Source of the DNA: an uncultured Lachnospiraceae bacterium
GTDB lineage: Bacteria; Bacillota; Clostridia; Lachnospirales; Lachnospiraceae
Direction of reading: 5' to 3'
DNA: 8,791 bases
Assembly: GCA_900554925.1 (NCBI GenBank)
Contig: USJG01000095.1
Coordinates: forward strand, 1 to 8,791
Shown in pieces: positions 1 to 6,749 of the stretch. The notes under the pieces are model-generated. The model searched no databases. It was not told the origin of the DNA and worked only from the letters and a program-made list of their open reading frames with translations. The position numbers were made by a program, and so were the translations under genes. Positions within the stretch are counted from its first letter, which is position 1, and every line of letters begins with the position of its first letter.

Positions 1-145
1 TACCCTTTCCACTAAAATATACACGGAAGTAAAAAAAGGAATCAAGCCGGAAATGTACGCGCTTTCCACCATTATATTTGTGACGGTGCTGATCCTTTTG
101 CTGCTGGTAAATAAAGCGCCTTCCGACAAGAAAAAAACTGCTTAA
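1..145 (+). CDS. potC: Polyamine ABC transporter permease, PotC-type (3' end only)
   Basis: Only the last 47 codons are in the window. The frame starts at base 2 and the TAA stop is at 143-145. The visible protein opens with TLSTKIYTEVKKGIKPEMYA, the typical end of PotC-like permeases, in which a short cytoplasmic loop leads into the last membrane segment. That segment is the hydrophobic run of roughly residues 21-37 of the visible part, and a lysine-rich cytoplasmic tail ending in KKKTA follows it. In the family, PotC pairs with PotB to form the membrane channel of the PotABCD importer, powered by the PotA ATPase. The potD gene begins 23 bases after the stop, which supports one operon. The PotC identity rests on this short tail plus the adjacent potD. 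PotB or another permease of the same family is less likely, because the usual order is A-B-C-D. Confidence 0.82.
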   Translation, partial: TLSTKIYTEVKKGIKPEMYALSTIIFVTVLILLLLVNKAPSDKKKTA

Positions 146-168
146 TTTTTTTATGAAAGGAGTTCTTT

Positions 169-1230
169 ATGAAAAAACTATTCTATTCCGCTCTGGCACT
201 TTGTGCTGCTTTCTCTGCTGTTCTTACCGGATGCGGCAGCTCCGGCAGCGGCAAAAACGGTGAAGTCATCGTTTACAACTGGGGTGAGTATATAGACCCT
301 GATACCATTGATATGTTTGAAGAAGAAACAGGTATTAAGGTTGTTTATGATGAGTACGAAACCAATGAAATCATGTATCCCAAGGTAGAGGCCGGCGCTA
401 CTTACTATGATGTGATCTGTCCCTCCGATTACATGATTCAGAAAATGATTGACAATGACTTGCTGGCAGAAATCAATTTTGACAATATTCCCAATATTAA
501 AAATATCGGCCAGCAATATTTTGATCAGTCTCAGGAATTTGATCCCGAAAATAAGTATTCTGTCCCTTATTGCTTTGGAACCGTAGGCATTCTTTACAAT
601 AAGACAATGGTTGATGAACCCATCGACAGCTGGTCTGTCCTCTGGGATGAAAAATATGCTGACAACATCTTAATGCAGGATTCCGTGAGAGATGCTTTTA
701 TGGTTGCTCTTAAGTTAAATGGCTATTCTATGAATACATTGGAGGAAGCAGAGCTTGAGACTGCCAAAAATGCTTTGATAGAGCAAAAACCCCTGGTCCA
801 GGCTTATGTAATTGATCAGGTAAGAGATAAAATGATCGGCGGCGAAGCTGCCATCGGCGTAATTTACTCCGGTGAAGCCATTTATACCCAGAGAGAAAAT
901 CCTGACCTTGAGTATGTCATTCCAAAAGAAGGCACTAACGTATGGATCGATTCCTGGGTCATTCCCAGGAATGCTCCCAACAAGGAAAATGCCGAGGCTT
1001 TTATTAACTTTATGTGCAGAGAAGATATTGCCCTTATGAATTTTGAATATATTACCTACTCCACTCCTAATACTGCCGCCCGTGAGCTGATCGAGGATGA
1101 GGATATTAAAAATTCAGAGATCGCCTTCCCTGATTTAAGCCAGTATGCAAATCTGGAAACCTTCCGTTATTTAGGCTCTGAGGGAGATGAACTTTATAAC
1201 GATCTCTGGAAAGAGGTCAAGGCCAGGTAA
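169..1230 (+). CDS. potD: Spermidine/putrescine-binding lipoprotein PotD
   Basis: Extracytoplasmic polyamine-binding component of the PotABCD importer, 353 residues, the usual family length. The start is supported by GAAAGGAG at 155-162, six bases ahead of the ATG. A lysine-rich, hydrophobic signal peptide ends in a lipobox L19-T-G-C22, so the mature protein is expected to be lipid-anchored at Cys22 on the outer face of the membrane. A Ser/Gly linker follows, then the class-typical motif YNWGEYIDP at 36-44. Aligned from memory with E. coli PotD, ligand residues Trp34, Tyr37, Ser83, Trp255 and Asp257 appear kept as W38, Y41, S86, W259 and D261. Asp168 aligns with S172, Glu171 with D175, Trp229 with Y233, and the C-terminal Gln327 is not evident. 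Binding of a polyamine is very likely, but preference between putrescine and spermidine cannot be read from the sequence. It lies directly behind the potC end and is the last gene of its operon, facing proA tail to tail. Confidence 0.93.
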   Translation: MKKLFYSALALCAAFSAVLTGCGSSGSGKNGEVIVYNWGEYIDPDTIDMFEEETGIKVVYDEYETNEIMYPKVEAGATYYDVICPSDYMIQKMIDNDLLAEINFDNIPNIKNIGQQYFDQSQEFDPENKYSVPYCFGTVGILYNKTMVDEPIDSWSVLWDEKYADNILMQDSVRDAFMVALKLNGYSMNTLEEAELETAKNALIEQKPLVQAYVIDQVRDKMIGGEAAIGVIYSGEAIYTQRENPDLEYVIPKEGTNVWIDSWVIPRNAPNKENAEAFINFMCREDIALMNFEYITYSTPNTAARELIEDEDIKNSEIAFPDLSQYANLETFRYLGSEGDELYNDLWKEVKAR

Positions 1231-1250
1231 ACTTATGGCCTTACCTGGCC
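1221..1250. terminator. Perfect 10-bp inverted repeat between convergent potD and proA
   Basis: GGCCAGGTAA at 1221-1230 is exactly complementary to TTACCTGGCC at 1241-1250, with a 10-base loop. The left arm contains the last codons and stop of potD. The right arm and loop contain the last codons and stop of proA on the other strand. Neither strand has a strong U-run after the stem: ATTTCCCC follows on the + side and TTGACCTCTTTCC on the - side. It could be a shared bidirectional terminator or a transcript-end stabilising hairpin. The symmetry and position are seen directly; the function is inferred. Confidence 0.5.
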
Positions 1251-2489
1251 ATTTCCCCTGATCACATATTTGTAAGAGGTAAGCTCCTTAAGTCCCATAG
1301 GGCCTCTGGCATGGAGCTTTTGCGTGCTGATACCGATTTCCGCCCCAAAGCCAAATTCAAAGCCATCTGTAAATCTGGTGGAAACATTGGCATAAACGCA
1401 GGCTGCATCTACCTCATTTAAGAACTTCTCCCTGTTTTCCTCATTTTCTGTAATAATTGATTCGGAATGTCTGGTGCTGTATTTATTAATATGAGCAATA
1501 GCTTCCTCCACGGATGCTACTGTCTTTATGGAAATAATATAATCCAGATATTCCGTTCCATAATCCTCCTCTGTGGCAGGTACACAGTCAATTATCTGCT
1601 GTGCTTTTTCATCTCCGCGGATTTCCACATTGTATTCCTTAAGAGCTTTTGCCAGCTCCGGAAGCAGCTTCTCCCTGACTGCCTCGTGAATGACCAGGGA
1701 TTCGCAGGCATTGCACACACCGATCCTTTGTGTCTTGGCATTAACGATAATTGGAATTGCCTTATGAAGGTCTGCATACTCGTCTACGTAAATATGACAG
1801 TTGCCTGTCCCAGTCTCAATCACCGGTATGGTGCTGTTCTCCACCACGCTCTTTATAAGCCCTGCCCCGCCTCTGGGAATCAGCAGGTCAACATATTCCT
1901 TAAGACGCATAAATTCCCGGGCTACTGCCCTGTCTGTTGATTCTATAAGCTGAACCGCATTTTCTGTAATGCCTTCCGACTTAAGAGCCTGTCTGATCAC
2001 TTCTGTAATTGCCTTATTAGAACAGATGGCATCGCTGCCTCCCTTAAGAATCACCACATTACCGCTTTTAAAACACAGTCCAAAAGCGTCTGCTGTAACA
2101 TTAGGCCTGGATTCGTAGATGATCCCAATAACTCCCATGGGCACCCTTCTCTTTTCAATCTGAAGTCCATTGGGACGTTCAAAGGTCTCCATTACTTCGC
2201 CAATGGGGTCTGAAAGCTCCGTGATCTGTTTAATGCCTTCCGCCATTGCCTTGATTCTTTCCTCCGTAAGCCGCAGCCTGTCAATCAGACCGGGATGCAT
2301 TCCCTTTTCTTTGCCTCTCTCAATATCCTTTTCATTTTCCTGAATAATCTGGCCGCTCTCTCTAACCAGTGCATGGGCAACTGTAATAAGCGCCTGATTT
2401 TTGGCATCTGTAGACAGCTTCTGCAATTCATATTTTGCCGCCAACGCATTTTCACCTAACTGGTTTAATAATTCCATTTCCTCATCCAT
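1233..2489 (-). CDS. proA: Gamma-glutamyl phosphate reductase (glutamate-5-semialdehyde dehydrogenase)
   Basis: Cytoplasmic enzyme of proline synthesis that reduces gamma-glutamyl phosphate to glutamate 5-semialdehyde with NADPH. The 418 residues match the family length. It has the aldehyde-dehydrogenase-type fold: an N-terminal helical region, the conserved stretch PMGVIGIIYESRPNVTADA at 117-135, KSGNVVILKGGSDA at 141-154, and RIGVCNACES at 255-264, with the expected catalytic cysteine at C259. The ProA signature pattern is matched at 324-345 (V324, A330, H333, H341-S-E343, I345). The C-terminal ARGPMGLKELTSYKY at 394-408 is also typical. The ATG at 2489 has AGGA five bases upstream; a second in-frame ATG at codon 5 is possible. 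It is the last gene of the - strand unit, 34 bases after the cyclo-ligase stop. proB, its usual partner, is not in the window, so glutamate 5-kinase must be encoded elsewhere. Confidence 0.97.
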   Translation of the reverse strand: MDEEMELLNQLGENALAAKYELQKLSTDAKNQALITVAHALVRESGQIIQENEKDIERGKEKGMHPGLIDRLRLTEERIKAMAEGIKQITELSDPIGEVMETFERPNGLQIEKRRVPMGVIGIIYESRPNVTADAFGLCFKSGNVVILKGGSDAICSNKAITEVIRQALKSEGITENAVQLIESTDRAVAREFMRLKEYVDLLIPRGGAGLIKSVVENSTIPVIETGTGNCHIYVDEYADLHKAIPIIVNAKTQRIGVCNACESLVIHEAVREKLLPELAKALKEYNVEIRGDEKAQQIIDCVPATEEDYGTEYLDYIISIKTVASVEEAIAHINKYSTRHSESIITENEENREKFLNEVDAACVYANVSTRFTDGFEFGFGAEIGISTQKLHARGPMGLKELTSYKYVIRGNGQVRP

Positions 2490-2523
2490 CCTTTTCCTGT
2501 GAAATAAAAAACTTCCCGATTGC

Positions 2524-3111
2524 TTATCTGATAACGCCCATATCTGTTATGATCATATCCGTTTTTCTGTCGTGTTCCTCCACTGGCACCTTCTTTGCAA
2601 TCTGACATTCAAAAGCAAGGGCCGCGCTGTGAAGATAAGGAAACGCAGCAAGATACCTGTCATAGAATCCTTTGCCATAGCCCATACGTCCTCTTTCCCT
2701 GTCAAACACAGCTCCAGGCACTAAGATCAGGCATTCCATTTCCCTTGCCAGCTTTTCTGTAAATAATTTTGCAGGATCGCTTAAAGGTTCCCGGATTCCC
2801 TGATAGCCTGCCGAAAAATCCTCCATGCAGGACACCTCATAAAATTTAATATCCATACCTTCAACCGTGGGGGCAAACACTCTTTTTGCGCCGGACGCAA
2901 ACAGCTCTTCTACCAGTCCGGTGGTCATAACCTCACTGCGATAATCCATATATACAAGAACGATCTGCGCCTTTTGGAAAACAGCTTCTTTTTTTAGCAT
3001 TTCCCAAATCCTGGCGCTTTTTTCTTTTCGTTCTCCTAATGAAAGACTATTTCTGTAACTCAAGTACCTGTTCCTGAGCTCCTGCTTACTGGTTAATGTT
3101 TTTTTCTCCAT
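2524..3111 (-). CDS. 5-formyltetrahydrofolate cyclo-ligase (MTHFS)
   Basis: Converts 5-formyltetrahydrofolate to 5,10-methenyltetrahydrofolate using ATP, returning the stored or inhibitory folate to one-carbon metabolism in the cytoplasm. The family includes E. coli YgfA/Fau and B. subtilis YqgN. The 195 residues are a normal length. The N-terminus SKQELRNRYLSYRNSL at 8-23 carries the usual basic nucleotide-binding residues. The key stretch at 131-154 reads VPG-x-VFD-x(4)-GRMGYGKGFYDRYL and is the family's signature P-loop-like motif. The C-terminal EEHDRKTDMIITD at 178-190 is the usual end of the domain. The start is supported by AAAGGAGGG at about 3118-3126, about seven bases from the ATG. 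It starts 21 bases after the flavoprotein upstream and ends 34 bases before proA. No folate-pathway partner is nearby, so the position probably reflects operon crowding rather than a pathway link. Confidence 0.94.
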   Translation of the reverse strand: MEKKTLTSKQELRNRYLSYRNSLSLGERKEKSARIWEMLKKEAVFQKAQIVLVYMDYRSEVMTTGLVEELFASGAKRVFAPTVEGMDIKFYEVSCMEDFSAGYQGIREPLSDPAKLFTEKLAREMECLILVPGAVFDRERGRMGYGKGFYDRYLAAFPYLHSAALAFECQIAKKVPVEEHDRKTDMIITDMGVIR

Positions 3112-3132
3112 AAAACAGCCCTCCTTTGTATG

Positions 3133-4758
3133 TTATAAATCTTTACTTTTATTTATGATATGGATTGCCACCTCTTCTGCTACATGTATGCCATCCATGG
3201 CGGCTGATGTGATGCCTCCCGCATAACCTGCTCCTTCCCCACAGGGATACAGCCCCCTTAAAGAAGACTGCAGGGTTTCATCTCTCACGATCCTTACCGG
3301 TGAAGAAGTCCTGCTTTCTAAGCCTTCTATCAGCGTATTTCCATCATTAAAGCCCTTTATCACCCTGCCAAACTGCTCCATTCCTTCCACAAATGCGGTT
3401 TTGAGAAAATCAGGCAGAATTTCATGTACAGGCCCATATCCCCATTTACCCTTTATGGCAGGTACAAAATCCTGCGAGATCACAGGCAGATCCTCTTCCT
3501 GTTTCCCATAATCACAGGCAGCTGCTGCGGCTTTATAATCAGAATATCTTTCCACCGGTATCACACCTTGTCCTACCTGAAAGGCTTTCTCTTCCAGCTT
3601 ACGCTGAAACTCCACTCCGGCAAGCGGCCCTTTTCCCTGGTAGTCATCAGGTGTCACTGAAACAATAATTGCGCTGTTGGCATTACTGCCATTTCTGCCG
3701 CTGTAGCTCATACCGTTTACTGTCAGCCTTCCCGGCTCTGAGGAGGCGTTTACCACATATCCGCCAGGACACATACAAAAGGAATATACACCTCTTCCAT
3801 CTGAGGCTTTGGCTGTTACCTTGTACGGTGCATTTCCCAGTATTTTTTCTTCCTTCCTGCCATACTGGGAAAGATTGATCATCTCCTGGGGATGCTCTAT
3901 GCGCATTCCAACTGCAAACGGTTTCGCCTCCATGGCTATGCCCTTTTCACAGAGCATTGCAAAGGTATCTCTTGCGCTGTGCCCCGGTGCCAAAACCACA
4001 TATTCCGCATCCATTCTTTCTGTTTCATTGATGACCAGACCGGATATATGCCCATTTGTACACGTAATGTCCGTTACTTTGGCGCCAAAGCGGACCTCAC
4101 CCCCCATATCCTCAATGGCCTTTCTCATATTTACTACCACTTTGGCAAGCACATCCGTTCCTATATGAGGTTTATGATCATACAAAATTTCCTCAGGCGC
4201 TCCTGCCTGAACAAACACAGACAATACTTTTTTATTTCTCCCGTATTTGTCCTTTACAAGGGTATTAAGCTTTCCATCAGAAAAGGTACCAGCTCCCCCT
4301 TCTCCAAACTGTACGTTGGACTCCGGATTTAATATTCCATGCTCCCAAAAATCTTCCACGTCTTTTATCCGCGTCTTAACCGGGTTTCCTCTTTCAAGCA
4401 AAACAGGATGAAATCCTGCCTCAGCCAGCATATAACCACAGAAAAGTCCTGCTGGCCCGGTTCCGATAATGACCGGACGTATCCTTCCTTTATAGCCGGA
4501 AACCGGAAACCGATAAGGAATCTCTTCGTAAATCCGCACCTGTTTTTTGTCACATTTACGGTAAATACCAGACTGATCCTTTACTTTTACGTCTAATATG
4601 TAATTGAAATACAGCTCCGGCTTCTTTCTGGCGTCAATAGAACGCCTTACAATGGTAATCTCTGGAGTTTCCTGACATCTTAACAGTCTTTTAACCCGCT
4701 TAATAAGATCATTTTCCGTATGTTCCACCGGAAGCTTTAACTGATTGATCCTCAGCAT
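3133..4758 (-). CDS. FAD-dependent oxidoreductase, COG2509-type, function unknown
   Basis: Predicted cytoplasmic flavoprotein of 541 residues. Residues 1-90 form a small basic N-terminal domain typical of this group, with LPVEHTENDLIKRVKRLL near its start. A Rossmann FAD-binding motif follows, VIIGTGPAGLFCGYMLAEAG at 96-115 with G99-x-G101-x-x-G104, and the acidic residue E122 at the end of the second strand. Further family marks are NVQFGEGGAGTFSDGKLNT at 148-166, a CxC at C328 and C330 in SFCMCPGG, and a C-terminal FAD-contact region GLYPCGEGAGYAGGITSAAM at 502-521. The substrate is unknown for the family as far as I know. The ATG at 4758 lies inside the end of the preceding flavoprotein gene (seven-base overlap), and AAGGAAAAG just upstream can serve as its ribosome binding site, so translation is probably coupled. 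Family membership is confident; no reaction is claimed. Confidence 0.9.
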   Translation of the reverse strand: MLRINQLKLPVEHTENDLIKRVKRLLRCQETPEITIVRRSIDARKKPELYFNYILDVKVKDQSGIYRKCDKKQVRIYEEIPYRFPVSGYKGRIRPVIIGTGPAGLFCGYMLAEAGFHPVLLERGNPVKTRIKDVEDFWEHGILNPESNVQFGEGGAGTFSDGKLNTLVKDKYGRNKKVLSVFVQAGAPEEILYDHKPHIGTDVLAKVVVNMRKAIEDMGGEVRFGAKVTDITCTNGHISGLVINETERMDAEYVVLAPGHSARDTFAMLCEKGIAMEAKPFAVGMRIEHPQEMINLSQYGRKEEKILGNAPYKVTAKASDGRGVYSFCMCPGGYVVNASSEPGRLTVNGMSYSGRNGSNANSAIIVSVTPDDYQGKGPLAGVEFQRKLEEKAFQVGQGVIPVERYSDYKAAAAACDYGKQEEDLPVISQDFVPAIKGKWGYGPVHEILPDFLKTAFVEGMEQFGRVIKGFNDGNTLIEGLESRTSSPVRIVRDETLQSSLRGLYPCGEGAGYAGGITSAAMDGIHVAEEVAIHIINKSKDL

Positions 4759-6011
4759 TTAATCTTTTCCTTTGCTTCATTTTCTGCGGCGCTTCCTCCG
4801 GCAATATATCCGCTGGTCCATGCCCACTGCAGATTGTAACCTCCGCATTTTCCATCTATGTCAAGGAGTTCGCCTGTAAAATACAGTCCCTTTACAAGCA
4901 CGGATTCCAACCGGGCATCTACCTGGTCAAAATCTACTCCTCCCGCACAAATCTGAGCATTTTCCATAGGGTTTACCCTGTCTATATGTATGGCAAAAGA
5001 GCGGTACTGCTGCATCATCCTCTCTATATTCTTAAAGCCTGCCTGGGATGCCTTTATTCCCGGTTTTAATCCCGCCTGCTTTATCATGACCATATTGATT
5101 TTTTTATTCTGAGTTCCTGTCAGATAATCCTCTAAGGTCTTATCGGACTGCGTTTCAAATCTCCGCCTGTTTTCATGGGCAAAAGCTTCGTTCTCCTTAT
5201 CTGGGAAAAAATCTGTAAGTACCGTAACAGATTTTTTCTCTCTAAGTGCATAAGCCGCCTGGCGGCTCATCTGAAAAACAGGGATACCGGATATTCCATA
5301 TTCGGTAAACTGAAGTTCTCCTGTTTCAGTATCCGCCCCCCGCCCATCAATCATAAGCCTTAAGCGGGCCTGGCATCTTACTCCTGCCAATGCCTTTATA
5401 AATCCGTCATTGGATCTAAGCTGTACCAGACCCGGTACCAGCGGATTTATTTTGTGCCCCAGGCGCCTGGCCATCTCATATCCTGTCATCCCCTCTCCCT
5501 TTTTCAGGGAAGCCGGGCTGCCGCAGGCCAGAATCAATTTATGAAAAGAATAACTTTTTCCGTCTCTGCTGCTTAACTGAAATTTTCCATGTTCGCCGCA
5601 ATAAGCCGCGCTCACAATTTCTGCTCCTGTTACCACCTTTATATTGCATCTTTCAAGCTCCATGCGCAGCACATCAAGTACCGACGACGCCTGCTCCGAA
5701 TAAGGATATAAATATCCATTTTTACTTTTGATCATCAGCCCCATGTTTCCAAACAGGGAAATGGTATCTTCCACTGAAAATTCATGGAACAGATGACTTA
5801 ACTTGTTTTTATTGCTGCAATAATAATGGTCCGTATCAAATTCCAGATTACTGATATTACATTTTCCGTTGCCGGTAGCAAGAATTTTCTTCCCCACTCT
5901 GTCATTTTTTTCAAACAAAGTGACCTCTGCCCCGCCTCTGGCCGCCCTTATGGCTGCTACCATTCCGGAGGCTCCTGCCCCAACCACCGCAATCCTGTTT
6001 TTGCTTTCCAT
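4752..6011 (-). CDS. NAD(P)/FAD-dependent oxidoreductase, HI0933/YhiN/BaiN family
   Basis: Predicted cytoplasmic flavoprotein of 419 residues, the usual length. The N-terminal dinucleotide fold is clear: IAVVGAGASGMVAAIRAARG at 7-26 with G11-x-G13-x-x-G16, E34 ending the second strand, then DRVGKKILATGNGKCNISN at 37-55. The middle carries the insertion domain typical of the family, with LQFTEYGISGIPVFQMSR at 233-250. The end shows AQICAGGVDF at 352-361 and GLYFTGELLDIDGKCGGYNL at 375-394, the C-terminal FAD contact. The family includes BaiN, a flavoprotein linked to bile-acid 7-dehydroxylation in Clostridium scindens, but most members are uncharacterised and no bai genes are here, so that role is not assigned. 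The start has GAGGAA four bases before the ATG. It follows the anchored protein by 48 bases and overlaps the next flavoprotein by seven (AAATGCTGA). Confidence 0.93.
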   Translation of the reverse strand: MESKNRIAVVGAGASGMVAAIRAARGGAEVTLFEKNDRVGKKILATGNGKCNISNLEFDTDHYYCSNKNKLSHLFHEFSVEDTISLFGNMGLMIKSKNGYLYPYSEQASSVLDVLRMELERCNIKVVTGAEIVSAAYCGEHGKFQLSSRDGKSYSFHKLILACGSPASLKKGEGMTGYEMARRLGHKINPLVPGLVQLRSNDGFIKALAGVRCQARLRLMIDGRGADTETGELQFTEYGISGIPVFQMSRQAAYALREKKSVTVLTDFFPDKENEAFAHENRRRFETQSDKTLEDYLTGTQNKKINMVMIKQAGLKPGIKASQAGFKNIERMMQQYRSFAIHIDRVNPMENAQICAGGVDFDQVDARLESVLVKGLYFTGELLDIDGKCGGYNLQWAWTSGYIAGGSAAENEAKEKIKC

Positions 6012-6059
6012 CTATTTCCTCATTTCCTTTAAATGCATACTTCTTTGATTCCCAGAATA

Positions 6060-6686
6060 CTAGCTGGAATATGACTCAAGAAAATTGTACAACGCCCCTT
6101 CATCTTCTATATACTTCATGTTTAAAATCTCCTGCTGGAGATTCTCCGGCAGTTCCTCCACCAGAATGTCTGTATTCATATAAATTTGCGACAGATTATG
6201 ATTATAAACCACTACATAATGGTTTTCATTCAATAGAAAAAACCCCTTCTCCTCTTCTGTAGGTTCATAGCTTTTTCTGACCACCACTCTTCCCGATGAG
6301 AAGGATATAAGCTCCATATAATGAAAGCCCTGCTCCAGATCGCTCAGCGAAGGATTCTTATTATACTCACTGATTTCTTCTGATAATTTTTCCCGGCTTA
6401 AGCCTATAAACTTATCCGGCGCAGGTACTTCCTCTTCTGCCATCTCTCCGGTAACCCCATTATATTCCTGAATCACATAGCGGGTATTGGCAGTTACCAC
6501 AGGCTCGTCACTAAGGGAAACCTCCACCGTTTCTTCTTTCAGTGTCCTGCTTTCCTGCACCTTCGTCCCTGCCTTATCTTCTCCCGGATAAAAAAATTCC
6601 ATAATGGCCATATTAGAAGCAAAGCCCAAAGCAAACATACTTAAGGGATAAATAAAAAACAGACTGATACGTTTCACAAATTTCAT
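6060..6686 (-). CDS. Membrane-anchored extracytoplasmic protein, possibly BofC-like
   Basis: A 208-residue protein with one N-terminal hydrophobic segment (about 7-31) behind a basic start MKFVKR. No lipobox is seen, so it is probably an uncleaved anchor with the rest outside the cytoplasm. An acidic linker (about 33-66) follows. Two small conserved-looking regions come next: one at about 68-142 (YVIQEYNGVTG, GLSREKLSEEI, MELISFSSGRVVVRKSYEP), and one at about 148-208 (GFFLLNENHYVVVYNHN, then LPENLQQEI and GALYNFLESYSS). The second region reminds me of the C-terminal domain of BofC, a forespore-secreted inhibitor of the SpoIVB protease. That resemblance is by eye only. The ATG at 6686 is chosen because AAAGGTG at about 6694-6700 sits seven to eight bases upstream; a GTG three codons earlier (6695) overlaps that site and is unlikely. 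It lies between the flippase and the flavoprotein pair. It is a real gene; its function is uncertain. Confidence 0.8.
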   Translation of the reverse strand: MKFVKRISLFFIYPLSMFALGFASNMAIMEFFYPGEDKAGTKVQESRTLKEETVEVSLSDEPVVTANTRYVIQEYNGVTGEMAEEEVPAPDKFIGLSREKLSEEISEYNKNPSLSDLEQGFHYMELISFSSGRVVVRKSYEPTEEEKGFFLLNENHYVVVYNHNLSQIYMNTDILVEELPENLQQEILNMKYIEDEGALYNFLESYSS

Positions 6687-6694
6687 AGCATGCA

Positions 6695-6700
6695 CACCTT
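6695..6700 (-). promoter_or_regulatory. Ribosome binding site deciding the anchored protein's start
   Basis: On the - strand AAGGTG at 6700-6695 (AAAGGTG with the next base) is the only good Shine-Dalgarno match near this gene. It stands eight bases before the ATG at 6686. The alternative GTG start at 6695 would lie inside it, so the ATG is preferred. Confidence 0.6.
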
Positions 6701-6717
6701 TACTATTTCTTTATAAA

Positions 6718-6747
6718 CAGTATCAGCCAAAAAAAAGAAATCTATAC
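6718..6747 (-). promoter_or_regulatory. Candidate internal promoter, weak sporulation-sigma (SigG-like) match
   Basis: In the 63-base gap before the anchored protein, the - strand reads GTATAG (6747-6742), 17 bases, then GATACTG (6724-6718). The B. subtilis SigG consensus, from memory, is about GYATRA with 17-18 bases to CATWMTA, giving five of six and five of seven matches. A start about seven bases downstream would leave a leader of roughly 24 bases holding the ribosome binding site. A SigA match with the same spacing is poor. Short motifs like this arise by chance, so this is only a candidate. Confidence 0.22.
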
Positions 6748-6749
6748 CA

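Noticed and set aside
178..516. Open frame of 112 codons on the - strand opposite potD
   Set aside because: Lies wholly antisense to a well-supported PotD gene, has no ribosome binding site noted and encodes no recognisable motif; a shadow of potD codon use.
1467..1940. Open frame of 157 codons on the + strand opposite proA
   Set aside because: Antisense to conserved ProA coding sequence including the catalytic cysteine region; cysteine- and histidine-rich low-quality protein typical of a shadow frame.
3809..4332. Two overlapping + strand open frames (119 and 146 codons) opposite the COG2509-type flavoprotein
   Set aside because: Both are antisense to a gene with clear FAD motifs, and they overlap each other in different frames; no motif or start signal supports either.
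4752..6011. Assignment of the HI0933-family protein as BaiN in a bile-acid 7-dehydroxylation operon
   Set aside because: Family resemblance only; none of the other bai genes is present and the family is widespread in bacteria without that pathway.
6048..6070. Imperfect hairpin around the stop codon of the anchored protein (ATTCCCAG with CTGGAAT)
   Set aside because: Seven pairs with one bulge and no following T-run on the - strand; within what chance would give, and the next gene follows in 48 bases.
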